Origin: Cordylochernes scorpioides
Taxonomy: Eukaryota > Arthropoda > Arachnida > Pseudoscorpiones > Chernetidae
Direction of reading: 5' to 3'
Length of the DNA: 64,000 nucleotides
Assembly (NCBI GenBank): GCA_030710605.1
Contig: CP092865.1
Location: 26,910,947-26,974,946, forward strand
The position numbers and the translations under genes are program-made. Shown here piece by piece: positions 1-12,490 of this stretch (positions are counted from its first letter, which is position 1; the number at the start of each line of letters is the position of its first letter). The notes beneath the pieces were generated by a model. The model saw only the letters and a program-made list of their open reading frames with translations, was not told the DNA's origin and did not search any database.

Positions 1-2346
1 TCAATTTTTTTCAAACCTATGTCCACACTTTTACCTTCTCTTGCCACAAAATCTTCAAGGCATTGTCATCTAAGCAACTATATTTCTTTTAATACATTAA
101 ATAACTTATAATAAGCCTATTTTTATCGATTACAGTTTTACTTTTATTGTGCAGGTCAAGATCGTGCTCCTACGTTCTTGCCCATTGAAAATTGACTTCT
201 TAACTGCATTTTTATCTCATTGGATAGAACTTGATAAACGGCTTTAATTTCAGCTTTCAACTTGCATCTAGCCATACTAATCATATGTAAGAGGCCTGTT
301 TAAAAGATCACAATCGCTTTACAAAGTACTAAATTAAAGAAACTTAAAAATTATTTATTACTTTCTTGTGTAATAAAATACCTTTGTTTTATAATGATCA
401 ATTCTATATATATGACTTTTAAAAAATAAGGATAGAATTGAGAGTCAAAAAAATGTTAACTATAGATTTTTATCTCTTATCACACATATATCAGCTTTAT
501 TTTTTTACGGGTCGCTTAAAAGTCAATGCGCGGTTAAGTTCCCCACATTTGCTTTATTTACTGAATGTTGTGAATTTTAATGGAATAAATTCACGTTTTC
601 TCTTAGCTCTTAAAGGATTTATTCGTTGAATCGTTCTCTTTTTCTATATCAGACATGTATCATATCTGTATAAGACATATGTTTGAAATTTATGTTTTCT
701 GGACTATGTTTTATTGGCTTCTGAGTCACTCATATATTTAAACATCTATTAACTTGAGCTTTGAGTTCAATCCATGTATAGAATATATGCGTAAAAATGA
801 TAGAACAAATTGTACGGGGTCATGAAGTAAAATTAAGAAAAAATCTACTGATAGCTGAAAGTTGCTGATGTCTTGCGCAAATAATTAACAACGAATTGTT
901 GATTTTTCATCACAGAATATCGGCCAAATAACTCTTCTTGATAGATCAAGAAAAACACCAACCATGTTCTCGTTTGAGGTTGTTGGCCCTCGTCATCGCA
1001 GCTGGATTTCAACGACCGAATGTAAAATTGATCACAGAGGGAGATGAGATATGAAGATAATATAGGCTTCCATAAAGGCTTGGTGTTTAAGTCCCTTTAA
1101 ATGTCAGATAGAAGTTATCCAGGGAGCCAGACAATGTTTACCTCCTGAAATAGGTCATGATGCAACCTGTCACACTGCCCTCCAATCTGCCCACGTTGAC
1201 CGCCCTGTTTTCAAACAAAGAAACTTTCGATCGTTGGCGGAGTCAATGAAAGTTTAAAGTCTCTAAATAGTCTATTCTTACAAACACCTCTGCATAGAGT
1301 TAGAGGGACATTTTCTCGACAATAGTAGTTATATTAACAGTGTGGTATATGTGTTTCTCCACTATAACTATAGATAGACACAATAAAAAAATAAAAATAA
1401 AATAAAAAATAAAATAAAAACCGGGTTAATTTATCCTACCTACAAACACCGTATTATAGGTACAACCGTGTTAGATGGTCTCTTTTATCATTTAATCTAT
1501 GGCTCACATAAGGGATTATCTCGAAAACCAGAGGTTAAAACATGCTAGGCTCAAGGTTAAATTTTCAATATGTAAATATGTTCCTACACAGTCCCAAAGC
1601 AAAGAATTCCTTCAATTTCCTGATATATAAGCAGAATAGCTCAATACAATTTTTGAACCGTTCTTGTAGATTAAAATAGTGAAACCGCTGGAAGGATTCA
1701 CCATTGATGAGCCAGGCGCCCAATATTTTTCTCAATGCAGTAATTGCAATATATATTTTTTTTATTGTTGTTTTTTTTTTTATCGAACACGCGCTAAATA
1801 GTTTCTATTCCTAAGTATAGATGTCGCGGTCTTCTAATGTAAACCATATCTTTAATATATTTATCAATGCTTGCACTGGAACAAATAGTATGTTTCTTTA
1901 TAAAATATTCGGCAAGCGTTAAGTCTTCCCCAGGTCTATTGAACCAGCAATCTGATTCTTTAGGAAGAGCTTGCACCCGAACCTTATATAGTCATTTTTA
2001 ACAATTAACAATAGTATATTTTTATTTTTAAAAAGCTAGATTTCAAGCAAAGATGCTTTTCTACTGACTTATTAACGATATGAGAGAAAATACAAACCAT
2101 TTATAACAATCACATCCCTGGGCAAGAACGTCGTTGCTCGAAAGCCCGCTTTTTTCACAATAAATAAGTTACTTATAATGTTATTTTTTTATTTTAATTT
2201 CTTTATAACTATTAGCCATTGTACTTAATATACATAAAAGTTAGCCGAATGTATAATAAAGAAGCTTGTAACGAATTGCATTTGGTATTTTCAAGTCTCT
2301 TTAGTTTAAGAACAGAGAGATGGTGGACTTTGTGTTGTTTCAAATA
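1..2346. other. AT-rich stretch without a recognisable gene
   Basis: Only short open frames are present (63 codons or fewer on either strand) and none resembles a known family. About 1100-1260 is richer in GC than its surroundings and has a short open stretch, but I could not assign it. A copy of a dispersed hairpin repeat lies at 1679-1745 and is listed separately. Confidence 0.6.
1679..1745 (+). repeat. Copy of dispersed GAAACC...TGATGAGCC repeat
   Basis: GAAACCGCTG is followed 20-25 bases later by ATTGATGAGCCAGGC and then by a stretch ending in CAATGCAGTAATTGCA. The same order of blocks recurs, mostly on the minus strand, at 22585-22635, 32244-32290 and 60060-60110. It is therefore a dispersed repeat family. 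Its function and class are unknown; blocks resembling hammerhead ribozyme boxes are discussed in the findings. Confidence 0.5.
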
Positions 2347-2517
2347 CAAGGTTGTCCCAAAAGTTCGTAAACACTTGAAAAAAATTGAAATACCAATATT
2401 ATTCGCCGCTATGTATAATGTCTTTATGTATAAAGTAATTGTATTATTATGTATACGTTGTAATAATATTATTCGCCAAGTAATAAAAAAAAAACACGAA
2501 CTTTTGGGACAACCTTA
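2347..2517. mobile_element. Mariner/Tc1-type MITE with 21-bp inverted ends
   Basis: The left end AAGGTTGTCCCAAAAGTTCG (from 2348) is repeated as its exact reverse complement ending at 2516, and a TA lies just outside each end. The sequence between is AT-rich and non-coding, with a short direct repeat containing ATATTATTCGCC in each half. The size, the TA flanks and the CCCAAAAGT-type terminus fit a non-autonomous Tc1/mariner element. A full-length parent is not present in the window. Confidence 0.85.
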
Positions 2518-5425
2518 TAAATTTTTGTTAAAACGCAAGTATTCGTGCTATGAAAGAGAGATTCGTCCACTGTTTTGAATATTGAAAGCCGTGTTTATAC
2601 CAACTATACACCCCAAGAATGAACTCCAAATGACATTGACTCTAGGTGGAAATGTCAACATATTCTATTAATGGACCTCAGCCAGCCCTGTTAATATGGA
2701 TGAGTCAACTCTGTATTCTCTCAAAATAGATTTCCCAACTAGGATGTGTTTATCCAAATCTGTGGAGAAAACATATTTTCAGTCCATCATCCTTTGGATG
2801 TTCAGAAAAGAATACTCATTAATGTTGAATACGCTAAAAACCTAGACGACGTGTGAAACCAACTACATTGTACACTCAATTCTTGACTTCAGACCGGGTT
2901 AAGCGAGACATACGATATTTTTGGTCTTAGTTCTGATAGAATTGTATCATTAGCATATATTTTCCCAATAGTATCGCTATAATGTTGTTATAAATCCTTT
3001 TATCAAAATAATATAGCTCTATATGTGTTCCATATAACCTCTCTTGTTAATTAAATATTCTTTTTTTTTTTATTCTTTTTTCCCCACCCCTTTTCTGTAT
3101 CTCTCAGTAGAATCTGTATACAAGAGTAAAAGTTTTAATAAAGGGGTATATTGATGGAGATTAATATTATATATAAGATTTTCAAATCTACTTTGATAGG
3201 ATTATGTTTCGTACAGACATTTCTCTATTATTTACTAGCATCTAATGTTAGCGAGGGGCAAATTTCTACTATGTTGTTTATAAAATGTGATCAATTAGCA
3301 ATATAATTTGAATTTGCCATCTAAAATTTTGGTAATTCCCCAATTTTGTCTTAGGTGTGATTATTTTTTTACAACTAGTTATTATATAAAAATTGTGTAT
3401 TTGAGCACTCAGAATGTGAAAATATTTGTATTGAATATACTTTTTTTGAAAGAGGTAAAATATTGTATAAAGATTATTAAGAGATTGTACATAGAGTATT
3501 ATATAGAGCAGTATATTTGCTCGAGAGCTTGCAAATTCAAAATTAAAAGAAACTTTTTACCTGATTTTATTTTTCCTCTTTCAAATATTTTCTGGGTAAC
3601 TATGGCTCACATGAATATACTTTTGTCTTGAATCCGTGAGGTTTTAAATATCCTGTACAGAGTGCAGACGACTTTTCATCTCGAAAGTTAGAGAATAAAT
3701 TCCCAAAAGAAATTCCTCCCTGGACGTCTCATGTTTTATCTTATTTTGATATAAGAGATTAATAGCTCGATGATGTACATTTTCTATTATTTAATATATT
3801 TTTTAAAATATATTATTTTGATAAATACACCCCTCAGACGCACATATACTAATGCATATAATTTATATAAAAATATATAATCTTTGCATGTGCAATTTTT
3901 CAATTGAAAAGATACCTGATATATTATTTAAAAAAAGCTTTTAATGTTATTTATATATTCGATATTTGGATATATAATTTGTTTAATTAAAATGTCTAAT
4001 TTGTTTAGCAATTTTCTCTCAAAGACCATTTTAATTTGCTTAAGAGAATAATATAATAATAGTAATAACACAAATTGTAAATTAAATATCAAAATATTAT
4101 ACAAATATTGGTTTTTCCTATATTCACTTTTATTTGTTCATATTAAATATTATTTATTAAAAAAACACCATTGTTTTTTAAAATTGATATTAGAAAATGG
4201 TATGATTAATAGAAAAAATTGAATAAAATAGGAATTTTCATTATTTAGAAGATTTTAAAAATCTCTTTTGGTCATAAATATGGCAGCAAATAAAGTTCGT
4301 CTGACATTAAATATCCAGGAAAGGATATCGTAAAAGAGTAATGCTTCCTAATAAGCCGATTTTCTTTTAGGAAATTTGGCTAGTTATTCATATTCTAGTC
4401 CTGCAGAAGATAGCGAATATATTTGCCAAACGAAATAAACCCCCTTACTTCGATGTTATTTACTCTCAGACTAGTAGGAAATCTTATCCTAAGGGATATA
4501 TTCCTATTCGTATATAAATATGTATATTTCTTGTGTGCTAGAATATTATTCTCTCTTCTGCAGAAAAAACAAAAAAACAAAAACATCCATATCAGATTTC
4601 ATTCCAACAAAACGCAAAAATGAAAAATATCTTTTGAATTTATTTCCAGTCAATATTATTATTTTTTAAAAAAACGACTGTTTTTTTTTTACATTAAAAA
4701 ATATAAATTTACCTCTGTGAAAAAGAATATTGATAATTAAATTTTAAAATTGAAAAAAAAAAATCAATTAGGAAGTTTTTTTTTTTAATTTGTTAATTTT
4801 ATGTCAATAATGGGTCACCCACGGCAGGTTTTAATTTTCAACATTTTTCTTTTTTTGTAAGTTTAAAATTCTACCATACAAATTTTAATTAATAATAAAT
4901 AATTTGAGAAAGTTGCATAGACTTGTACATTATATAATTTAATATTTCTATATTCTTTTTGCGCTGGCAATTATTTTTTAAATGAGTTAAATATTTTTTT
5001 ATTCAAGTGCTAATGGAAATAGTTAAAAAATACTTATTATATAAAATATGATAATTACGTGTAAAACTTTTTAATTAAGAATAATGTTTTTAGTTTATCC
5101 ATTTCTCTCTAAATTACATTTGAAATAACTTCATAATGAAATGTTATCCTTTTAAAAAATTATTAGCTTAGGTTTATATATTTAATTGTAGTAAATAGGA
5201 TTAAAAATATCTAGAGAATTAACTTGGATATAATATAGAAGAATAGTAGAAAAGGCAAGACATTAGTATATTTATTACTACTCTGTGATCATTAATACAT
5301 TCTGAAAAGGAATTTAATACTAAAGAACCAATTTAATTGATTTGAAGTGTTAGGAAACAATTCCTAAATTGCATATTTACATAGTAGACCTAACTATAAT
5401 ATGGCAAAAAACATAAATATATAAA
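2518..5425. other. AT-rich stretch without a recognisable gene
   Basis: Long A/T runs dominate. The longest frames are 107 codons or fewer, of low complexity, and rich in Ile, Lys, Phe and Tyr as expected from base composition. I see no transposon ends or RNA genes here. Confidence 0.6.
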
Positions 5426-5500
5426 AAAAAAAAGGCATCTCCTTATCGGGCAACTGAAAGTTGCTGATGGTTTTTTACTATTTATTGATGCCTTTTTTTT
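5426..5500. repeat. 75-bp foldback with A8GGCATC inverted ends
   Basis: AAAAAAAAGGCATC at 5426-5439 is the exact reverse complement of the sequence at 5487-5500. A second small palindrome, GCAACTGAAAGTTGC, lies inside. The block CTGAAAGTTGCTGATG is also seen near 855-870, so part of it may be repetitive. It could be a tiny MITE or a chance foldback. Confidence 0.35.
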
Positions 5501-7584
5501 AAATTTATGAACCTTATCTCAGTACAATATCACATTCGTACTATTTTTTCACATTAAAAATATCGTTAAAATATGAAGATATTTTTAATCTTTTAACTAA
5601 ATATATATTTTCGAATGTATGTAATTTAGATGTTCAAATCCTTTTTTCATTTATTCTTTTTAATTCTGCCTTAGTTCTGTTTCTCTTTTTCCTGTTCCGC
5701 TGTGATTTATTTGTCAGATATGACATTATCCCTGGTATCCTGCATACACATTCGATGTACATATCTGAGATATTTATGGATTTATGTTTGTATATATGGG
5801 ATGTTTATTACACATATCTCTTCTATATAAACATCTTTATTTATTTTTTACTTCTTGCTCTGTTGGAACTCACAAAAGAGTACTTTTTAAGACTGAAGGT
5901 TCAATTAAAGTCTGTGTAATTCAGGATGGCATATGATGATAATGCTAATTATAATCATACTCTAAATTTTCTTAAACAATTTCCTAAAAGCTTTTATAAA
6001 TGTATTGTAAATATAAGATAACTACGGTAAATAGGAGATTTCTATATTATCTGTATATATCTATCCAAAAATATATATTTGTTTACATATATAGTCGCTA
6101 TTGTGTAATACATTTTTCTATATTGCAATGGTTCTGTGAATCAAAAAACAACATTATGTTCAGCTATTGGTTTTATGGTAGTCATCCATGATTATTTCAG
6201 TCATTTGGATTCCCCCTCCCTCTTCTTCCGGGAACCACACCCTTTAAAACATAGCAAGTAGTTCCTTCTTATAGTGTCTGCTCTTCTTTATATAACACTT
6301 ATTCTCATAGTATTCCAATATAGAATCGTATTCTGTTAAAACATATATATAGTAACATATTATATCTGAAACCATTTTTCTAGATAAAAAATTAATAACT
6401 GTTTATAAACTACTTGTCTATTAAACGTGGTTTTCGATTATTCGTTATTTACAATCATAATAGTTAATTTTTCTTATATGTTATCATTTGAGTATATATT
6501 AGTTTAGGGTGGCATAAAATGTCACACACATATAGTTAAATATATTAAAGATAATATATATATCATGATTTATAATATATCAGGTTAACACATATTTATT
6601 TAGATTCGAATGCATATTTGAAATTTGAATGTTTGAATAATATACTTGTACATATAAAACATAGAGAGAATTGCATATATAGATATCAATCAGGTTTTGG
6701 CACACACACACACACATAAAGTATTATTCATATATTTAACTCTCTAGTGGTTATATACGTGTTTTCTGATATTTGCATAAGTCTTTATACGCTATATATT
6801 TGCATATCAAAGGATTTCGTTCAAAATGGATTGTCAAGTCTTGGAAAAGATAATCTTTATAGGATAATATACGTTGTGCTATACTGAATAATCTTGTGTG
6901 AATATTCTCTTCATTATTATTTGTATAAATTCTTTGAATATATATTAACTTTGTATCGATAAAAGTGTATAAGTTCATAGAATATATTAAAATGTTATAG
7001 CAATTATTGCAGTTTTGCTTTCTTCTATTTATAAAAATGGCTATATGCCTTATATATGCTTTTATATTCCAGTATAACGAATTTTAAAATCAAAGTATTG
7101 ATAAATTTGTTATATAGATACATATTATTATATTTATAAGACTGTATTATCTTCTGCATTGTGTGTATCATTATATATACGTTAAATATATAGCCATATA
7201 AATATTAATCAAACGTTATGTGTACTTTATGTAACTGAAACGCTTATTTACAAATGTAAGTGTTGCTAATTTTAAAAAATATTTCTATTTGATAGTATCG
7301 TATAGCCTGCTTAGTTTTAGTTACTATAACTTTTGTAGATAATTGTACTATTTTAAGCTAATAGAATACTAAAAAGCATCATTTTGATATGACACTAATC
7401 TCTAATATACTTTAATAAATAGTAATTAGCAAAACAACGTCTAAAAATAACTTTTAAAATGAATTTCGAAATAAAAGTACATGAAATAGCACATGTTTAA
7501 GGTGTATAAGTGCTATTGTAATAAAATAAAATAATCAAAATAATGTAATATATCTTAAAATAATGTATTAAATCAATAAAAACG
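5501..7584. other. AT-rich stretch without a recognisable gene
   Basis: There are only short frames (75 codons or fewer) and a short CA dinucleotide run near 6702-6716. I found no element ends. Confidence 0.6.
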
Positions 7585-7884
7585 ATGTGTGGTATGTTAG
7601 CAGCCGAGAGTTGTCAACGAAATAAAAGCAGCGCTGGGGCACCCCATGAGGAAGTAAGCTACGAGGGCATTCTTTTGATGCATAACCCTACAAAATGTTG
7701 GCGTGGTATAGCTTTGACTTACCTGAATACTTGGCAAGCATCCCTAGAAGCAGAAGATAGCCAAATCTCCACATTCCAGACGAAGAACTTTCACATGTCC
7801 AACATCCACATTCAGCAGCCACTGGGACAAATTATAATACCTGACGTAAAAAAACACGAGCCAAATAATTGCAGCCGATGGTGA
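7585..7884 (+). CDS. Unassigned 99-codon open frame in a GC-richer island
   Basis: This frame stands out because its base composition is much less AT-rich than the kilobases on either side and its amino-acid content is balanced (Cys, Trp, His, Glu and Gln are all present). It begins MCGMLAAESC and ends NNCSRW before a stop. I recognise no domain, and no promoter or splice evidence is obvious. It could be an exon, a fragment of an unrecognised transposon, or non-coding. The sequence just after it, GCCATCTAGTGAGTAG, resembles codon-rich fragments common in arthropod repeats. Coding status is uncertain. Confidence 0.2.
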   Translation: MCGMLAAESCQRNKSSAGAPHEEVSYEGILLMHNPTKCWRGIALTYLNTWQASLEAEDSQISTFQTKNFHMSNIHIQQPLGQIIIPDVKKHEPNNCSRW

Positions 7885-8634
7885 TGCCTTACCGCCATCT
7901 AGTGAGTAGATTTGGAAACATTTTGTAAATATTTTTGATATTGTATTTTAGCCTTTAAATTACTAAATATATATTTTAATTTGTTAAATTTAGCATTTTT
8001 TATATTAATTTTTATTTTAGAAAATATTTGACATTTTATTTCATAATAAATATATTTTTTTATGAGGCAAATTTCTCAATGTTGAAATTTCATATTGACT
8101 ATAAATTTTGTTATAATTCTAATTACGAAAATTTTTAAAAAAGACAAAAATTATTAATTTGTTATAATTGTAATAAGGAAAATTATTCGGGTTTCTAATT
8201 TCAAATTACACCAAATTTGTGCTTAAATAAATAAAAACATGTTAAAACTGGAAATATATATTGATTTTTCCATTTTATATTTTTATAATAAAATGAGTAA
8301 AGGTGTGTATATAAATAAATATTTGTAAAATACATTTAAAATGTTGCAATTTTATGTTTTTATATGTATATATTTATAAATATTTTAAACATTATCTGAT
8401 TCGAAAGAAGAAGCATCGTAATGTTGTTGCTACATTTCAAACTTGTTGTACCTATACATCGTCTGAACATCAACGCATATTCTGTATTATTTCAAATACA
8501 CATATATACTTTTACAAGATAACATACATAAAATATATGAAAAAATAATTTTAAAAAATAAAATAATAAAAAATATATAATTGATTATTTTTAATATATG
8601 GGGGTTTGCCTATCAACGTGGCTTTTGTAATATA
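7885..8634. other. AT-rich stretch without a recognisable gene
   Basis: The region is very AT-rich and its longest frame is 64 codons. Near 8598 it contains a block, GGGGGTTTGCCTATCAACGT, that recurs at about 11327 and marks the start of a duplicated segment. Confidence 0.55.
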
Positions 8635-9088
8635 CTAGACGGGTGACCCGGGCTTCGCCCCGGGATTGACCCGTGTGCATATCTACCCGAGTGATATATA
8701 TTTAGATAAGATATTTTAAAAATAATTGTTTGTTATTAGCATTATCTATTTGTTTGCATCAGCATAATGTATGTATACATAAAGTATGTGTATATATATA
8801 CACCTTAATAGTACAAAAGCTACATACCTATACTTTCGATATTTGCGGACTTGACGGAATGACGCTCGTAACTGTATATAGAATATGTGCTTGTATATAA
8901 ATATTGATTAATTCACAATATTTTATACCACATAATAATACTAACCTTCGACAACAAAATAATATCATCATTCCTTTTTGTTTACATTTCATATAGATTA
9001 TAATAAAGATTGTTCGTCAGTTATTTTTCTATATCTTATGTTTTAGCTATATGGATCATTAAAAAGCATTTCCATTTGTAGCAGTTAC
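8635..9088 (-). mobile_element. Helitron 3' end, minus orientation, 5' limit uncertain
   Basis: CTAG at 8635-8638 is followed by ACGGGTGACCCGGGC and the rest of a GC-rich hairpin (CCCGGGC/GCCCCGGG). Read on the minus strand this is a hairpin, a short spacer and a terminal CTAG with T next to it, the hallmark of a Helitron 3' terminus. The two plus-strand Helitron ends at 24370-24402 and 54920-54959 look the same. No TCTATATATA-type 5' end was found. The right limit is a guess, set by where the surrounding duplicated sequence resumes. Confidence 0.6.
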
Positions 9089-9146
9089 AAGTCAAAGATT
9101 TTGTTTTCCCTGAATCTTTGGCCGATGAGAGTTTTGTCTCCATATA

Positions 9147-10433
9147 CCAGGTCTATTAGTATGAAACGCGAAAATTTTCAGTGAATTCAAAAGTTCACCA
9201 ATTCCATACAACAAAAGATTTTGTATTCAAAGTAACTGCCCTGATTAGCTATACACTCGGACCACTTTTCAGGTAATTTTCGAATTCCTTGTCTGAAAAT
9301 TTCTATTCCTTTTGAGTCGAACCAGTCAACAAGTCATTTTCGGAGTATGTCTGAGTTCGAAAATTCCTTTTTTTCTAGGGCGTGTCCTAAAGATGTGAAA
9401 AGGTGGTAGTTCGACGGCGCTAAGTCTGGTGAGTACGGCGGGTGGGGTTAGAGTCCCCAGCCCAAGTCTTTTATGGTGTTTTTGACCACCGTAGCGTTGT
9501 GGGCTGGAGCGTTGTCATGCTACAGTATCAGCTTGTTGTGCTTTTCACGCCACTCCGGTATTTTTTCATTCAACGCCTCTCTCAAACTGTGCATTTGTTG
9601 TTCGTAGCGACTAGTATTGACCGTTTCGCCAGGTTTCAGGAGCTCGAAATATACTACGCCGGTCTGGTCCCACCATACGCAAAGCATTGCCTTTTTTTCC
9701 GAAGCGATTGGGCCTAGGCGTCTGTTTTGGAAATTGGCCGGGCAGGCCCCACGTCTTTTGGCACGTAGGATTGCTGAAGTGGATCCATTTCTCATCAGAA
9801 GTTACGATTCGGTGCAAAAATGACTTTTTTTAAAGCCTGGCGAGCAGCCCTTCGCAGGTTACCAGACGCCGTTATTGCTGCCTTTCGCTCAACTCGTGGG
9901 AGACCCATCTGGAAAGCTTTTGGGTCATTCCGAGGCTATTTAAACGTAGAGAAACAGCACCTTGAGACACCTGGAGCTGTTTTGCGAGTTTCTCCTGCAT
10001 TTGGGTACTGTCCTCATCCAACAAAGCTTGCAGTTCAGCGTCCTCGAACTTTTGGGGCGGTTTTCTATGTGGTTCATTATTAAGTTCAAAATCGCCACTT
10101 TGCAATTTTTTAAACCACCTGTAACACTGCGATTTGCTCAGAACGTGGTCGCCGTAAACTTCCTCGAGCATTCGGTGGGCTTCAGTGGCACTTTTCTTCC
10201 AGTTGAAGGCGAACAACAAAACTTCCCGCAAATGGGCACTTTTTGGCTCGGAAATCGCCATTTTCCACAGGCTCCAGAAATTTTTCACGATTTGAATTTT
10301 TTTTAAACTGCACGCATGCTGATGCCACGTGAGTCAAAGAACAAAACGCCTACAACAGCGCCACCGTCGGCTCAAATAAAGTTGCACAGCGGCCTCTGGC
10401 GCCCATTTTCGCGTTTCATACTAAGAGACCTGG
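9147..10433 (-). mobile_element. Full-length but decayed mariner element, 1287 bp
   Basis: The ends are inverted repeats of about 28 bp: CCAGGTCTATTAGTATGAAA at the left and the reverse complement of CCAGGTCTCTTAGTATGAAA at the right, continuing into ACGCGAAAAT. TA flanks both sides (9145-9146 and 10434-10435). The length and structure are typical of mariner. It interrupts a segment that is otherwise duplicated at 11357-11410, which shows it arrived after the duplication. Confidence 0.93.
9430..10288 (-). pseudogene. Mariner transposase, frameshifted
   Basis: The minus strand encodes a mariner transposase in pieces. An open N-terminal stretch of about 138 codons (9872-10288) contains the paired helix-turn-helix region (SKSQCYRWFKKLQSGDF). 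A stop then precedes a catalytic-core piece with TSDEKWIHF, holding the first Asp. A further frame contains the second-Asp region, and the C-terminal piece reads PPYSPDLAPSNYHLF, with the third Asp of the mariner DDD triad. At least one stop and two frame changes separate these pieces, so no complete protein can be made. A functional copy would cut and paste the element at TA sites in the nucleus. Confidence 0.9.
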
Positions 10434-11711
10434 TATTACCAGTTATAAATTATAAATATAATGAGAATGTCGCTAAAAAATTATGATAAAAGATGACAAG
10501 AATACACACAGTGGTTGTTATGTCTTTTCATCAAGACTGTTGTTGTTGTTGTGTCCAAAGAAGAGCCTCAGATGTCTCCATGCATCTCCATAACAGTAGC
10601 AGCAATGTCCACTATCTTGGGTGTGTAAAGCTGCTGCTCTGGGTCTATGTCAAATTCCTGCAAGGCTGCGGCCCTTGCTGGGCATGAGAATATGTGAGTA
10701 GGTGTTAGTTTCACACCAGGACAGTTGTTGCATGTCCTATAGGTTCTTGTGCCATCTGGATGTATTGTCATTCCTTTATAGTGTTTTATTCTAAGTCTTG
10801 TTATAGTTTTTGTCAGTTTTCTCTCAGAGTTTATTTCACATATTTGATCAAGGCTGTGTATAGTTGATTATCTATTTTTTGATAATTTATACCATTTTTT
10901 TGTTCTGTGTGTTTGATTTTCTTTCTTAGACTATGGAACGATTCTTCAAAAAGGTTTTTGTTGTGGTTATTATAAAACGATGGGATAAACTTTGAGTTTA
11001 AATATGCATTTAAAAAAATTAATTGATGGTTTTTAATGTATGGAGGTTTGCGCAGAGAGGAAGGCCCTATATCAACAAATTAAATGTACCAATACTTCAC
11101 CCTACGTATTGCTTTCATAAATATCAGCAAACAAATCTAAGGCAATAACTTACTATATATTTTTAGATCATCATTATGTAAGGACCAGTCAACAAGTGAA
11201 TGACTTTGAGACGAAGAGTAAAGCCAGTTCAATTTCTATGTAAATAACACAAGATGATTATTACCTTACCCAATTGGGAGAATCTGTATGGGGCAAGTCC
11301 CTAATAAAGGCTTTTGTGCGAATATATGGAGGTTTGCCTATTAACATAGCAAGTTAAAGATTTTTTTAAACCTGATTCTTTGGCCAATGAGAGTTTTGTG
11401 TCTACTTTTATACTAACAGTTATAAATTTCCACAGAAAACTGATAATATCGCAAAAATAATTAAAATAAAAGATTACAAGAATACACATGGTAGTTGTTA
11501 TATCTTTCTACCAAGACTGTGTATAGCTGATTATCTATTTATTTATTGATAATTTATACCATTTTTTGCTCTGTTTGATTTTCTTTCTTGGACTATGGGA
11601 CGAGTCTATATAAGACAAAATGTATTTTAAAAAGGTTTTTGTTGTAGTTATTGTAAAACGAAGGGGGCTAAACCTTTGAGTTAAAATATGCTTTTTTTAT
11701 TAATAAAGGTA
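10434..11711. repeat. Duplicated segment (second copy 11327-11711)
   Basis: Blocks in the same order occur twice. They are ACAGTTATAAAT, AAGAATACACA plus GTTGTTAT, CTGTGTATAGTTGATTATC, TTGATTTTCTTTCTT and GACTATGG, and AAAAAGGTTTTTGTTGT. The first copy spans about 10434-11036 and the second 11327-11711. The first copy also extends left of the mariner, with CTTTGGCCGATGAGAGTTTT near 9115 matching about 11377. The copies differ by many substitutions, so the duplication is old. The first copy contains the mariner and a LINE end that the second lacks. Confidence 0.7.
10541..10847 (-). mobile_element. 5'-truncated LINE 3' end with target-site duplication
   Basis: The minus strand encodes a C-terminal LINE tail with a zinc-knuckle-like CNNCPGVKLTPTHIFSCPA, ending EMHGDI before a stop. 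A short 3' tail of CAA-type repeats follows. The flanks TCAAGACTGT (10531) and TCAAGGCTGT (10848) form a 10-bp target-site duplication with one mismatch, and the empty site is visible in the sister copy near 11507. The same LINE family is found at 33683-34465. This is a typical short insertion by target-primed reverse transcription. Confidence 0.88.
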
Positions 11712-12279
11712 AAGGTCATATCTATTCATTCAAATTTCTCCAGGACAAACTTATCAGCAGCTCTCTACCTATGTATCGGAGTGTTATGGATAAATTAAAA
11801 GAAAGAATTAAAAAATCTGTTTTTCTAGACAGATTTTTAAAGGAAAAATAGGCTGTACAATCTATAAAAGAGAGAGATATGTACAATTTGAATACTAAAA
11901 TCAGATAAAAACTTCCAAAAATGACTAAACTATACTAGGAAATATCGCAAACTACAGCAGTTGATTCACATAGCCAAAGAATGAATACAGACGAGACTCT
12001 TATTTCATTTATCCATTTATTTATCAACTACATAAGCTCGATATTCCGTGAGGGGGCCACTTCCTCTATAAGCAAATATTAATCAGTATATCATTAAATA
12101 GCTACAATATTTATATAAATTATGATAGGGCGTTATTATATAGAATATGTTTTTACATTACAGCAGTATTATATTGAGATATATAATATTCTGAGATATA
12201 TCTATAAAAGCCTCATTGAATTGTTCTATTTATTATTATTTTATTATTTGTAGGCATTAATAAAATATATTAAGTCGGT
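11712..12279. other. No gene seen
   Basis: AT-rich, with short frames only and no element ends recognised. Confidence 0.5.
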
Positions 12280-12490
12280 CTATAAGTCCAGCTCCTCTTG
12301 TCTTCTGTCCTCTTCAAATATCGAGCATTCGAAGAGAAGATGTAATACATCAATAACCCCATTACCACAGAAATACCCAAGGCTCGCTGCTACACCAATT
12401 CTGATAAGAAATTCCCTAAAATTTCCATTTTTGGTAGTAAATTGATTGGTGTCAAATTTCGGAAGGAATATTTTTGAATCGATATAGGGA
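12280..12490 (-). pseudogene. LINE ORF2 C-terminal fragment
   Basis: The minus strand carries an open stretch with the pattern FTTKNGNFREFLIRIG, then YFCGNGVIDVLHLLFEC, ending EELDL before a stop at 12280. The spacing of Cys, His and Cys after a 'tGNF..fL' block is the usual end of Jockey/I/R1-type LINE proteins, beyond RNase H. No reverse transcriptase remains nearby, so this is an isolated 3' remnant. Confidence 0.65.

Noticed and set aside
1..7584. Numerous 60-120-codon frames in AT-rich sequence
   Set aside because: Composition-driven, low complexity, without motifs. Several overlap on both strands.
8635..9146. Complete Helitron on the minus strand
   Set aside because: Only the CTAG hairpin end is clear. 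No TCTATATATA-type start was found before the mariner.
9442..10306. Plus-strand frames of 68-114 codons across the mariner
   Set aside because: Antisense shadows of the minus-strand transposase.
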